In this document: positions 57,401 to 64,000 of the stretch, piece after piece
How the letters are laid out: each line of letters opens with the position of its first letter
Position numbering within the stretch: the stretch's first letter is position 1
Source of the DNA: Actinomadura chibensis NBRC 106107
Lineage (GTDB): Bacteria; Actinomycetota; Actinomycetes; Streptosporangiales; Streptosporangiaceae
Assembly: GCF_001552135.1 (NCBI RefSeq)
Contig: NZ_BCQP01000010.1
Coordinates: forward strand, 310,001 to 374,000
DNA length: 64,000 nt
Direction: 5' to 3'
Translations under genes and position numbers: made by a program
The notes under the pieces: model-generated
Told to the model about the DNA's origin: nothing
Seen by the model: only the letters and a program-made list of their open reading frames with translations
Database searches by the model: none

Positions 57401-57678
57401 TAACGAGAACCGTCGCCTGCAGGCGGTGTGCGATGTCGCTTTCCCGCCCGCGCGAGCGCCGAGGATGGGGCCGCAAAATAGTGCAATCCCATCTGCAATC
57501 CCATATGCAAAACCCCGCGTCCCCCTGTCATCCCCAGTTGGCCCTGCGGGCGCCTATCCGTTCGCCTTCAAGGTCAACGTCTGCGCCGGGAGTGCCGGGA
57601 TTGGTCGTTGCATATTCAGTTAAATGGCCTTTTGCTGGAATCTTTCCTTGGCTGCGTTGCGACGTTAGGGTCGCGCTT

Positions 57679-57695
57679 GGACAATTAAATTGTCC
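57679..57695. promoter_or_regulatory. 17-bp perfect inverted repeat before the peptidoglycan-binding-domain gene
   Basis: GGACAATT-A-AATTGTCC stands 25 bp before ATG 57721 in an AT-rich stretch. The position is right for an operator at or after the transcription start. No regulator gene is adjacent. Confidence 0.55.
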
Positions 57696-57720
57696 GAAAT
57701 CGACCAAAGAAGGAGTCACC

Positions 57721-57981
57721 ATGACCCAGACCGCGACACAGGCTCCGCCCTTCCAGGGCCGCCTTCTCAAGCGCCGCCAGCCGATGGAGTACGGCGACGA
57801 TGTCGAGGTGTGGCAGGAGAAGATGAAGAGCCGGGGCTGGATCATCGACGTCGACGGCAAATACGGACCGCAGTCCGAGTCGAAGTGCAAGAAGTTCCAG
57901 ACGGAGAAGGGGATCCAGGCGACCGGCGTCGTGGACGCCGACACCTGGGGCAAGACCTGGACGGCGCCGGTCACTCACTGA
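57721..57981 (+). CDS. Small stand-alone peptidoglycan-binding domain protein
   Basis: 86 residues. A single PG_binding_1 domain spans about residues 20-80: YGDDVEVWQEKMKSRGWIID, VDGKYGPQSESKCKKFQTEK and GIQATGVVDADTWGKTW with the usual YGP, KFQ and G-V-V-D-x-x-T-W pattern. There is no signal peptide, no catalytic domain and no partner gene in line. It might bind wall fragments, or be a domain captured by another system. AAGAAGGAG at ideal spacing makes ATG 57721 secure. It has its own inverted-repeat operator and hairpin, and codons less GC-biased than neighbours (Lys AAG/AAA-rich). Confidence 0.85.
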   Translation: MTQTATQAPPFQGRLLKRRQPMEYGDDVEVWQEKMKSRGWIIDVDGKYGPQSESKCKKFQTEKGIQATGVVDADTWGKTWTAPVTH

Positions 57982-58013
57982 GTGATTCTCGGCCTTCCGG
58001 CCCGGCTCGATAT

Positions 58014-58050
58014 TCGAGGAAGTGCTCGACCTGCCTCGGCACTTCCTCGA
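58014..58050 (+). terminator. Stem-loop after the peptidoglycan-binding-domain gene
   Basis: TCGAGGAAGTGC (58014-58025) pairs perfectly with GCACTTCCTCGA (58039-58050) across a 13-base loop, 33 bp after the stop codon. Confidence 0.65.
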
Positions 58051-58126
58051 GCCTTGTCTGGATGGTTCGTAGGACCTCCGCGCCCCCCAACCGGTTTCCC
58101 GCCTGGGCAGAGCTGGGCGGGGCGGG

Positions 58127-59518
58127 TCAGTGGTTGGGGACGGCGCGGGTCAGGGCGAGCGCCGACACCCACAGCGCCACGCTCGCCCACGCCAGCGTGT
58201 GCAGTCCGGACGCGAACCCCCCGGGAAGCGACGCGGGTCCGGCGACCGCCCCGAACACCGCGACGCCGAGCGCCGTCCCGACTTGCCGGGCTGTGTTGTT
58301 GAACCCCCCGGCGAGTCCGGCGTGCGCGGGCGGGACGGCGCGCATCGACGCGGCGACCACGGCGGTGATGATCAGGCCGTCGCCGATCCCGACGGCGAGC
58401 AGCGCGGGCAGCAGCGGCCCGTAGCCGCCGTCGCCGTCCGCGCCGAGCAGCGACAGGCATCCCGCGGCGGCGGTCGCGGCGCCCGCGCCGAGCGGGAGGC
58501 GGGTGCCGTACCGGGCGGTGAGGCGTCCGCTGACCGGGGCGAGCAGCGCCAGCGGCGCCGCCATCGGCAGCAGCATCGCGCCCGCGGTGAACGCGGACCG
58601 GTTTCCGGCCTGCTGCAGTTCCAGCGTCGCGACGAACAGGATCCCGTTGGTGACCAGGTTCATGATCAGCGCGATGGCGGCGGCGCCGAGGAACGCGGGG
58701 GCGCGCAGCAGTCCGCCGGGCAGCATCGGCGCGGCGGCGCGCCGCTCGGCGGCCGCGAACCCCGCGGCGGCCGCGGCGGTCGCCCCGGCGGCGATCGCGG
58801 CGGCGGCGCGGTGGCCGTGGCCCGCGGCGATGACCGTCCACACCAGGCCGCCGAGGACGAGCGGGGCCAGGGCGATCCCGGCGCGGTCCAGCGGCGCGTC
58901 CGCGCGCGGGGACCGTCCCGGGGCGCCGACCAGGGCCCGCACCCCGGCCGCCGCCGCCACCACGATCGGGACGTTCAGCAGGAAGATCCACCGCCATCCC
59001 GCCGAGTCGACCAGGACCCCGCCGAGCAGCGGCCCGGCGGGCAGCGCCGTCGACGACACGCCCGCCCACACCCCGAGCGCCCGCGCCTGCTCGGCCCGCT
59101 CCGGGTACAGGGCGGTGATCAGGGCGAGGCTGCCGGGCAGCAGGAGCGCGGCGCCCGCGCCCTGCCCCGCCCGCGCCGCGATCAGCGGGCCCGCGCCGGG
59201 TGCCGCGCCGCAGGCCAGGGACCCGAGGCCGAACAGGGCGAGGCCGAGCAGCGTCGTGCGGCGGTGCCCGATCCGGTCGCCGAGCGCGCCGCCGCCGAGC
59301 AGCAGCCCGGCGATCGCGACGGCGTACCCGTCCACGACGCCCTGCAGCGCGGGCAGGCCGGTGCCGAGCGCCCGTCCGATGCCGGGGAGCGCGACGTTGA
59401 CGACCGTCACGTCCAGCAGGACCAGGAACATCCCGGCGCACAGCACGGCCAGCGTCGCGCCGCGCCGGGGCGCGGGCCCGGACTGCCGGGCGCGGGGCGG
59501 GGAGGCGGGAGAGGTCAT
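58127..59518 (-). CDS. MFS drug exporter (DHA2-like)
   Basis: 463 residues with about fourteen hydrophobic segments. Landmarks: LCAGMFLVLLDVTVVNVALP (motif D1-like), LGGGALGDRIGHRRTTLLGL (motif A), ALLLPGSLALITALYPERAE, GPLLGGVLVDSAGWRWIFLL (motif C with NVP following). It probably effluxes drugs by proton antiport. GGAGG lies two bases before ATG 59518. The HxlR regulator gene is 64 bp upstream on the same strand, so the pair is likely one transcript. Confidence 0.92.
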   Translation of the reverse strand: MTSPASPPRARQSGPAPRRGATLAVLCAGMFLVLLDVTVVNVALPGIGRALGTGLPALQGVVDGYAVAIAGLLLGGGALGDRIGHRRTTLLGLALFGLGSLACGAAPGAGPLIAARAGQGAGAALLLPGSLALITALYPERAEQARALGVWAGVSSTALPAGPLLGGVLVDSAGWRWIFLLNVPIVVAAAAGVRALVGAPGRSPRADAPLDRAGIALAPLVLGGLVWTVIAAGHGHRAAAAIAAGATAAAAAGFAAAERRAAAPMLPGGLLRAPAFLGAAAIALIMNLVTNGILFVATLELQQAGNRSAFTAGAMLLPMAAPLALLAPVSGRLTARYGTRLPLGAGAATAAAGCLSLLGADGDGGYGPLLPALLAVGIGDGLIITAVVAASMRAVPPAHAGLAGGFNNTARQVGTALGVAVFGAVAGPASLPGGFASGLHTLAWASVALWVSALALTRAVPNH

Positions 59519-59582
59519 GCCTCCACGCTGTCCCTTGGACGTTTCGCCGCCCCTCGAACCATGCCCGCCCGGCCTGCGGGGG

Positions 59583-59933
59583 TCAGGGGTCGGCCGGAAG
59601 GTCGATCCACTCCAGCGCCCACCGGTTGAGGTCGAGCAGGACCTTGCCGAGCGCGGCGCCCTTCTCGGTCAGCCGGTACTCGATCCGCACCGGGGTGGTG
59701 GGCTTGACGTCGCGTTCGACGAGCCCGTCGGCTTCGAGGTCCTTCAACCGCTGCGACAGCAGCTTGTGGGTCATGTCCGGGACGGCCGCCGCGATGTCGC
59801 TGAAGCGGGTGGCGCCGCCGAGCAGGGCGCGCAGCACGGTCGCGGCCCAGCGGCGGCCGATCATGTCCATCGCGGCGGCGTAGTAGGGGCAGTAGGGCCG
59901 GAGGTGCTCGAGGTCCAGCGGGCGGTGTGACAT
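59583..59933 (-). CDS. HxlR family transcriptional regulator
   Basis: 116 residues. Winged HTH: MDMIGRRWAATVLRALLGGA, TRFSDIAAAVPDMTHKLLSQ, RLKDLEADGLVERDV and the wing VRIEYRLTEKGAALG. The Cys near the N-terminus (CPYY) matches HxlR members that sense electrophiles or redox changes. It lies between an MFS gene (same strand) and a divergent hydrolase/quinone-reductase pair, and an HxlR-type double palindrome fills the promoter region. It probably controls both sides. GGAGAG precedes ATG 59933. Confidence 0.93.
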   Translation of the reverse strand: MSHRPLDLEHLRPYCPYYAAAMDMIGRRWAATVLRALLGGATRFSDIAAAVPDMTHKLLSQRLKDLEADGLVERDVKPTTPVRIEYRLTEKGAALGKVLLDLNRWALEWIDLPADP

Positions 59934-59953
59934 GATCCACTCTCCGGGGTTTC

Positions 59954-59985
59954 TATCTTTAAGATACCTTCCATCCTTAGGATAC
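59954..59985. promoter_or_regulatory. Tandem palindromes, candidate HxlR operator
   Basis: TATCTT-T-AAGATA (59954-59966) and ATCCT-T-AGGAT (59973-59983) are both perfect, and TTAAGATAC / TTAGGATAC repeat directly with an 18-bp period. The 76-bp region is AT-rich against its surroundings and serves two divergent starts. Confidence 0.65.
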
Positions 59986-60009
59986 AAGACGATCGCTGAG
60001 GAGTCAGGC

Positions 60010-60858
60010 ATGCCCGAGTCGAGTACGGCGGCACTGTCGTACGAGGTGTTCGTGTCCGAGCCGATCCCCACCACCGGCACGCTGCCGACCGGGGCGCCGC
60101 AGATGTGGTCGCCGCTGTCGACCACCCTCGTCTCCGGCGACACGGACGCGGTGTTGGTCGATCCGCCGTTCACGGTCGAGCAGACCCGCCGGGTCGGCGA
60201 CTGGGTCGAACGCTCCGGCAAGCGGCTGACGTGCATCTACATCACCCACGGGCACGGCGACCACTGGTTCGGCGCGGCGACGCTGGCCGAACGCTTTCCC
60301 GGGGCGCGGGTGTACGCCACCGAGGGCACCGTCCGGCTCATGCGCGCCTCGGCGACCGGGCGGCGGAAGGCGTTCTGGGACGGCCTGTTCCCCGGGCAGC
60401 TCCCCGACATCGAGGTCTCCGCCCAGGTGCTCCCGGACGGCGGCCTCACCCTGGAGGGCCACCCGCTCCACGCGGTCGAGGTCGGGCACAGCGACTGCGA
60501 CGACTCCACGGTGCTGCACGTCCCGGCGCTCGGACTGGTCGTCGCGGGCGACGTCGCCTACAACAACGTCCACCAGTACCTTGCCGACGGCGGGCTCGAC
60601 GGCGGCATCGACGCCTGGCTCCGCGCCCTCGACGCGGTCCGGGCCCTGCGCCCGTCCGCCGTGGTCGCCGGGCACAAGGACGCCGCCCGCGCCGACGACC
60701 CGCGCGTCCTCGACGAGACCGCCGAATACCTGCGCACCGCCCGCCGGGTCCTCGCCGGAAGACCCGAGCCGAGGACGTTCTTCGACGAGATGACCCGCCG
60801 CTACCCGGACCGGCTCAACCCCGGCACCGTCTGGCTCAACGCGCAGAGGCTGGCCTGA
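60010..60858 (+). CDS. MBL-fold metallo-hydrolase
   Basis: 282 residues. The metal-binding motif YITHGHGDHWFGAA (HxHxDH) is intact; AVEVGHSDCDDSTVLHVPAL supplies the third-ligand His, LVVAGDVAYNNVHQYLADGG the bridging Asp, and VVAGHKDAA the final His. It is a zinc hydrolase of the glyoxalase II/quorum-quenching type; the substrate is unknown. GAGGAG precedes ATG 60010. Its stop overlaps the next start (TGATG), so the two act as an operon facing the HxlR gene. Confidence 0.93.
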   Translation: MPESSTAALSYEVFVSEPIPTTGTLPTGAPQMWSPLSTTLVSGDTDAVLVDPPFTVEQTRRVGDWVERSGKRLTCIYITHGHGDHWFGAATLAERFPGARVYATEGTVRLMRASATGRRKAFWDGLFPGQLPDIEVSAQVLPDGGLTLEGHPLHAVEVGHSDCDDSTVLHVPALGLVVAGDVAYNNVHQYLADGGLDGGIDAWLRALDAVRALRPSAVVAGHKDAARADDPRVLDETAEYLRTARRVLAGRPEPRTFFDEMTRRYPDRLNPGTVWLNAQRLA

Positions 60859-61856
60859 TGCGCGCCGTGCGGTTCCACGAGTTCGGCGGGCGGGACGCCC
60901 TGCGGGTCGAGGAGCTGCCGCCGCCGGAGCGCGACGCCGGCAGTGTGGTGATCCGGATCGCCCGCGCCGGGGTCAGCCCCCTCGACGACAAGGTCCGCGG
61001 CGGGGTCCTGCCCGCGTCGATGCGCAAGCCGCCGCCGCTGGTGCCCGGAGCGAGCGCCGTGGGGCGCGTGGCCGACCCCGGCGCGTCAGGGCACGCGCCC
61101 GGCGCGCGGGTCCTGCTGTGCGGCTGGGGCTACGGCACGACACGCGACGGGACCTGGCGGGAGCTGGCGGCCGTCCCGCCGGACCACCTCGTGCCCGTTC
61201 CCGACGGCGTCGGCGACGACGCCGCCGCCGGGCTGGCGGCGGGGGCGGGGTATCTGACCGCCTGGCTGGCGCTCACCGAGACCGCCCGGTTGCGGCCGGG
61301 GCAGGTCGTCCTCGCGCCGGGAATCCACGGCGCGGTCGCCCACGCCGCCGCCCAGGTCGCTCCGCTCCTCGGCGCCGCGCAGGTCATCTCCACCGTGCGG
61401 GGCGCGGACCGCCTCGCCGCCGTCCCGCCCTTGCCGAACCTCGCGGTCATCGACCTGGAGCGCGAGCCGCTCGGCGCCGGGGTCGCGCGGTTGACCGGCG
61501 GCGCGGGAGCGGACGTCGTCCTCGACGGCCTCGGCGGCGACCTCACCGGCCCCGCCCTCGGCGCGCTGCGGCGCGGCGGCGTCCTGGTCAGCATCGGCTA
61601 CACCGCAGGGAGGAGGGCCGCCATCGACGTCACCGACCTCATCTGGAAGACGGCGCGGATGGAGGGTTTCCTGTTCACGGCTTTCACCCAGGAGGAGATC
61701 GCCGACGCCTACCGCACCCTGCTGGGGCACCTCGCCGCCCGCGCCATCGAGCCCGCGATCGACCGGGTGTACCCCCTGGAGCAGGCCGCCGAGGCGCAGC
61801 GCCGCGTCGTCGCGGATCGCCCCCTCGGACGGGTCTTCCTCGACCCCTGCGCCTGA
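60858..61856 (+). CDS. Zinc-binding-dehydrogenase-like quinone oxidoreductase
   Basis: 332 residues, MDR superfamily. MRAVRFHEFGGRDALRVEEL and AGVSPLDDKVRGGVLPASMR open the GroES-like domain; no structural-zinc cysteines are present, as in quinone oxidoreductases. The nucleotide-binding part has VVLAPGIHGAVAHAAAQVAP (in place of the usual G-A-x-G-G-V-G) and GADVVLDGLGGDLTGPALGA. It reduces quinones or enones using NADPH. Translation is coupled to the MBL gene by a 1-base TGATG overlap. Together with MFS and HxlR this looks like an electrophile or quinone detoxification locus (inference). Confidence 0.9.
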   Translation: MRAVRFHEFGGRDALRVEELPPPERDAGSVVIRIARAGVSPLDDKVRGGVLPASMRKPPPLVPGASAVGRVADPGASGHAPGARVLLCGWGYGTTRDGTWRELAAVPPDHLVPVPDGVGDDAAAGLAAGAGYLTAWLALTETARLRPGQVVLAPGIHGAVAHAAAQVAPLLGAAQVISTVRGADRLAAVPPLPNLAVIDLEREPLGAGVARLTGGAGADVVLDGLGGDLTGPALGALRRGGVLVSIGYTAGRRAAIDVTDLIWKTARMEGFLFTAFTQEEIADAYRTLLGHLAARAIEPAIDRVYPLEQAAEAQRRVVADRPLGRVFLDPCA

Positions 61857-61916
61857 GCCGCCCCGTCGAGCACGGGGTGAGGGCCCGTCCCGGGAAAGGA
61901 CGCACTTTCCCGGGAC

Positions 61917-62400
61917 GTGCGGCGAAAGGGGGTGTCCGGGTGGGACACGACCGGACCGGCCCGGCGCTGCTCGTCCGCCGCTCGCCGCCGCCAGCTCCGG
62001 GCGGCCGAGTTCCCTGCCGACCTCGACGCGCCGCCCGTCTCGATCGCGGACGCCGGGGACAACGTCGACTCCGACGCCGAGCAGCGCGCCCGCGACCGGG
62101 CCCGCGCGGCGAGGGCGGGATCGAGGCGCCGGTCAGACCGTTCGACGGCTGGACGATCGGCGCGGTGCTGACCTCGGCGAACCCGGCAACGATCGCGCTG
62201 CACTGCCACTTCGCGGCCACTGCCTAGGTCAACCATCTCGAGATCCACCGGCTGGCGGCAGTGCTGCAGCCGACCGGCCTCGGCCCCGCCCACGCGCACG
62301 ACGTCGGCACCTGGACGCTGCGGGCCGCTCGGCCCGACCCGGCGCTCTACCTGGCGGCGGTCCAGGCGACGGCGACGGCGAGTGGACCGCGGACGAGCGG
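61917..62400 (+). pseudogene. Unidentified degenerate gene remnants
   Basis: Plus-strand frames contain protein-like stretches: LRAAEFPADLDAPPVSIADA then GDNVDSDAEQRARDRAR; after a frameshift VRPFDGWTIGAVLTSANPAT then IALHCHFAATA, a TAG near 62225, and VNHLEIHRLAAVLQPTGLG. None forms a complete gene and I do not recognise the family. The 561-bp gap between the oxidoreductase and the recombinase holds nothing else I can support. Confidence 0.4.
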
Positions 62401-62418
62401 GCCGCCGCTGGGTGCGGG

Positions 62419-63588
62419 TCAGGCGGGGAGGTCGTCGAAGACGGCGGCGGCGCGGTCGGCGTGCGCGGCGGCGCGCTGCCCTCGCAGGCGGCGCTCCCAG
62501 TAGCCGATGGTGGTGGCCGGGTTGACGTGGTCGGCGAACTCCTGCACCTCGGCGAGGGGGACGCCGTCGTCGAGCATGTGGGTGATGCGGGACGCCCGCC
62601 ACACGTGCGGGGTCAGGTCGCGTCCGGGCAGGACGCCCGCGGCGCGGCCGAGGCGGGTGCTGATGCGGTCGACGTCGTGGCGGTCGAGGCGGTCGCCCTT
62701 GGCGTCCAGGAGCAGGGGCCCGGCGGTGCGGGCGCCGACGTGGTCGCGCAGCAGCCGCGCGCAGCGGGGCGGCAGCGGCAGCGCGCGCCGCTTGCCGCCC
62801 TTGCGGACGACCGACAGCACCGCCCGGTCCCCGTCGCCGGACAGGTCGGCGACGTCGGCGGCGCAGATCTCGGTGACGCGCCCGGCCAGGCTGTAGAGCA
62901 GCATCACCACCAGCAGGTCCAGTTCGCCGGTCGCGCGGGCGGCGACGGCGCGGACCTCCTCGACCTCCAGCACCGGGGTGGACGCGGCGGTGCGGCCGGA
63001 CTCGATCCGGGGGCGGTCGTCCTGGGTGACGGGGTTGCGGGGCGGCGGGTCCAGCACGGCGGCGGCGTAGGCGTGCAGCGACGACAGGCACGCGACGTAC
63101 CGGCCGATGCTGCGGGCGGCGACGCCCGCGCGCTCCTGCCGCAGCCGCCACATCCGGACGTGCTCGCGGGTCAGGCAGCCGACGCGGAACGCGTCGTGGC
63201 CGAGTTCGCGGGCCAGCGGCGCCCAGACGCGGCGCAGGTCGTCGGCGTAGCCGCGCTTGGTGGCGGCGGATGCGCGGCGGGCGCCGCTCAGCCAGTCCAG
63301 GACCAGCGCGAACGTCTCCGACGTGCACGCCTCGGCGAGCAGTTCGAGGCGGCGGCGGTAGACGCGGCGTCCGCCGACGCGGGCGACCTGCACCTGCCCG
63401 AGGTCGGCGTCCAGCGCCGCGAGCGCGTCCGCGGCCAGCCGCCCCGCCGGGCGGACCGGCGCCGTCCCGCCCGCCGCGCCCGCCGTGTCCGGGACGGACG
63501 CCGTGCCACGCGGCTGCGGGGGCGGGGAGTGGAGGACGGTTCCCTCCAGCGCTCCCGCGTCGGGTCCGGGGTGCCGGGTGTCGTCCAC
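62419..63588 (-). CDS. Tyrosine recombinase (phage integrase / Xer family)
   Basis: 389 residues. A core-binding (SAM-like) domain spans about 90-195 (SAATKRGYADDLRRVWAPLA, YVACLSSLHAYAA). The catalytic domain follows: Arg in YSLAGRVTEICAADV, Lys in SVVRKGGKRRALPLP, H-x-x-R in TPHVWRASRITHMLDDGV, His in FADHVNPATTIG, and the nucleophile Tyr in IGYWERRL. All catalytic residues seem present. It is neither clear XerC nor XerD; a mobile-element or plasmid-type recombinase is more likely. GTG 63588 follows GGAGG. A dif-like inverted repeat begins 41 bp upstream. Confidence 0.9.
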   Translation of the reverse strand: MDDTRHPGPDAGALEGTVLHSPPPQPRGTASVPDTAGAAGGTAPVRPAGRLAADALAALDADLGQVQVARVGGRRVYRRRLELLAEACTSETFALVLDWLSGARRASAATKRGYADDLRRVWAPLARELGHDAFRVGCLTREHVRMWRLRQERAGVAARSIGRYVACLSSLHAYAAAVLDPPPRNPVTQDDRPRIESGRTAASTPVLEVEEVRAVAARATGELDLLVVMLLYSLAGRVTEICAADVADLSGDGDRAVLSVVRKGGKRRALPLPPRCARLLRDHVGARTAGPLLLDAKGDRLDRHDVDRISTRLGRAAGVLPGRDLTPHVWRASRITHMLDDGVPLAEVQEFADHVNPATTIGYWERRLRGQRAAAHADRAAAVFDDLPA

Positions 63589-63628
63589 GTCCGCCTCCGT
63601 CTCGCCGCTCGTGATCGCCGCGGGCAGC

Positions 63629-63656
63629 GTAGCGCATAACGGCGATTATGCGCTCC
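63629..63656. promoter_or_regulatory. dif-like 11-6-11 inverted repeat upstream of the recombinase
   Basis: GTAGCGCATAA - CGGCGA - TTATGCGCTCC. The inner nine bases of the arms (AGCGCATAA / TTATGCGCT, 63631-63639 and 63646-63654) are perfect inverted repeats around a 6-base centre, the layout of Xer recombination sites. The left arm agrees with the E. coli dif XerC arm (GGTGCGCATAA, from memory) at nine of eleven bases and the right arm begins TTATG as XerD arms do. Alternatively it is an operator: CATAAT on the minus strand (63650 to 63645) could be the recombinase -10. Confidence 0.5.
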
Positions 63657-63658
63657 CT

Positions 63659-63681
63659 CTGATTCCTTCTCAAGAAATCAG
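63659..63681. promoter_or_regulatory. Second inverted repeat in the recombinase upstream region
   Basis: CTGATTCCTT (63659-63668) and AAGAAATCAG (63672-63681) pair at nine of ten positions around CTC. It adjoins the dif-like repeat and could be a regulator or accessory-protein site. Confidence 0.4.
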
Positions 63682-63732
63682 TTCGGCGTCTTTTCATTGC
63701 TCGGACGAGAAAAGAATGGGACACTGCCGGGC

Positions 63733-64000
63733 ATGACGGTCGATGAGACGGGCCAGGACGACGCCGCCGCGGACGCGCCGGGGCGGCGGCCGCCGGCGGG
63801 CGCGGACCCGGCGGCGCCGTGGGGGCGGTGCAAGCAGTGCGACGCGCCGCTGCCGCGGCCGCCGAAGGCGCGCGGGCGGCGGCCGGAGTACTGCCCGCCC
63901 GAGCACGGCGACGACGGGCGGGTCGTGCGGGACTGCCAGGCCGAGGCGCACGCGGCCAACCGCGTCCCGGCCGCGGCGGCGGTGGGGGAGCCGCTGGCCG
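63733..64000 (+). CDS. Cys-rich (zinc-ribbon-like) protein, 3'-truncated by the window edge
   Basis: 89 residues are visible. After a Pro/Ala/Asp-rich start, the segment WGRCKQCDAPLPRPPKARGR then PEYCPPEHG and DCQAEAHAANR holds the pattern C-x2-C-x17-C-x3-H followed by another Cys and His. It resembles small zinc fingers seen at the N-terminus of actinobacterial DNA-binding proteins beside recombinases. The remainder, which would show its function, is outside the window. It is divergent from the recombinase, so the two repeats between them could regulate both. The ribosome site is weak. Confidence 0.6.
   Translation, partial: MTVDETGQDDAAADAPGRRPPAGADPAAPWGRCKQCDAPLPRPPKARGRRPEYCPPEHGDDGRVVRDCQAEAHAANRVPAAAAVGEPLA

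Overview
The window is a 64-kb piece of a very GC-rich chromosome (around 75% by eye) with heavy use of GTG starts and tight, often overlapping genes. It looks like a filamentous actinomycete. Supporting families are a mycothiol-type maleylpyruvate isomerase homologue, an F420-type PPOX oxidoreductase, DUF5999, DUF3040, CU044_5270, ECF41-type sigma and CPA2/KhtT-like transport. A classical Men pathway (menE, menB, menC, menD, menF) argues against a typical Streptomyces, which uses futalosine, and fits Streptosporangiales/Thermomonosporaceae (Actinomadura-like). That placement is inference; no rRNA or tRNA gene was seen.

Layout. 1-9 kb: a truncated unknown gene, an F420/PPOX protein, a KANL3/Tex30-like hydrolase, DUF5999, the lactate-oxidation operon lutABC, a TetR regulator, a DinB/MDMPI-type protein, a Cys-rich small protein, a Nudix hydrolase and a MarR regulator. 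9-12 kb: a DrrAB-like ABC exporter divergent from the MarR gene, then a secreted phytase-like esterase. 12-15 kb: an RpoD-family sigma factor and a cation-diffusion transporter. 15-20 kb: menaquinone genes menE (minus) and menB-menC-menD (plus); menF lies apart at 26.7-28 kb. 20-26.6 kb: a tyrosine phosphatase, a fatty-acid desaturase, an Nei-type glycosylase, a KhtTU-like K+/H+ antiporter pair, and an ECF sigma factor overlapping its CU044_5270 partner. 28-36 kb: bioY, a spermidine-synthase-like protein, GNAT, NmrA, a truncated radical-SAM gene, a lipoprotein glycoside hydrolase, DUF3040 and an RsbW-like ATP-binding protein with a repetitive N-terminus. 36-41 kb: an HTH-WYL protein with an extra DinB/ClbS-like C-terminus, a large protein with a degenerate AAA+ domain, and an EamA permease. 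41-46.8 kb: a second ABC exporter divergent from a TetR gene, SnoaL-like, an Old Yellow Enzyme and an ECF41/SigJ sigma. 46.8-56.1 kb: YdeI/OmdA, a DHFR-like reductase, an AI-2E permease, secreted GH3, an alpha/beta hydrolase, a WYL regulator, GNAT, and a BrkB / DUF3618 / DUF1469 membrane-protein run. 56.1-58 kb: a decayed TROVE (Ro60)-like gene followed by a kinase-like fragment, then a small peptidoglycan-binding-domain gene in an AT-richer island. 58-62 kb: MFS, HxlR, MBL hydrolase and quinone oxidoreductase, arranged around an HxlR-type operator. 62-64 kb: gene remnants, a tyrosine recombinase with a dif-like 11-6-11 inverted repeat in its upstream region, and a truncated Cys-rich protein.

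The most useful observations are regulatory or evolutionary. (1) A near-identical inverted repeat overlaps the -35 of both menE and menF, suggesting one unnamed regulator of menaquinone synthesis. (2) A dif-like recombination site sits beside an unassigned tyrosine recombinase. (3) A TROVE plus RNA-kinase-like module is in an advanced state of decay. (4) A 15-bp palindrome-containing motif occurs in three intergenic regions, one directly in front of a TetR gene. (5) Two proteins, WYL-DinB and a proline-rich pseudo-AAA, have unusual architectures. All starts, promoters and families come from reading the sequence without database searches.
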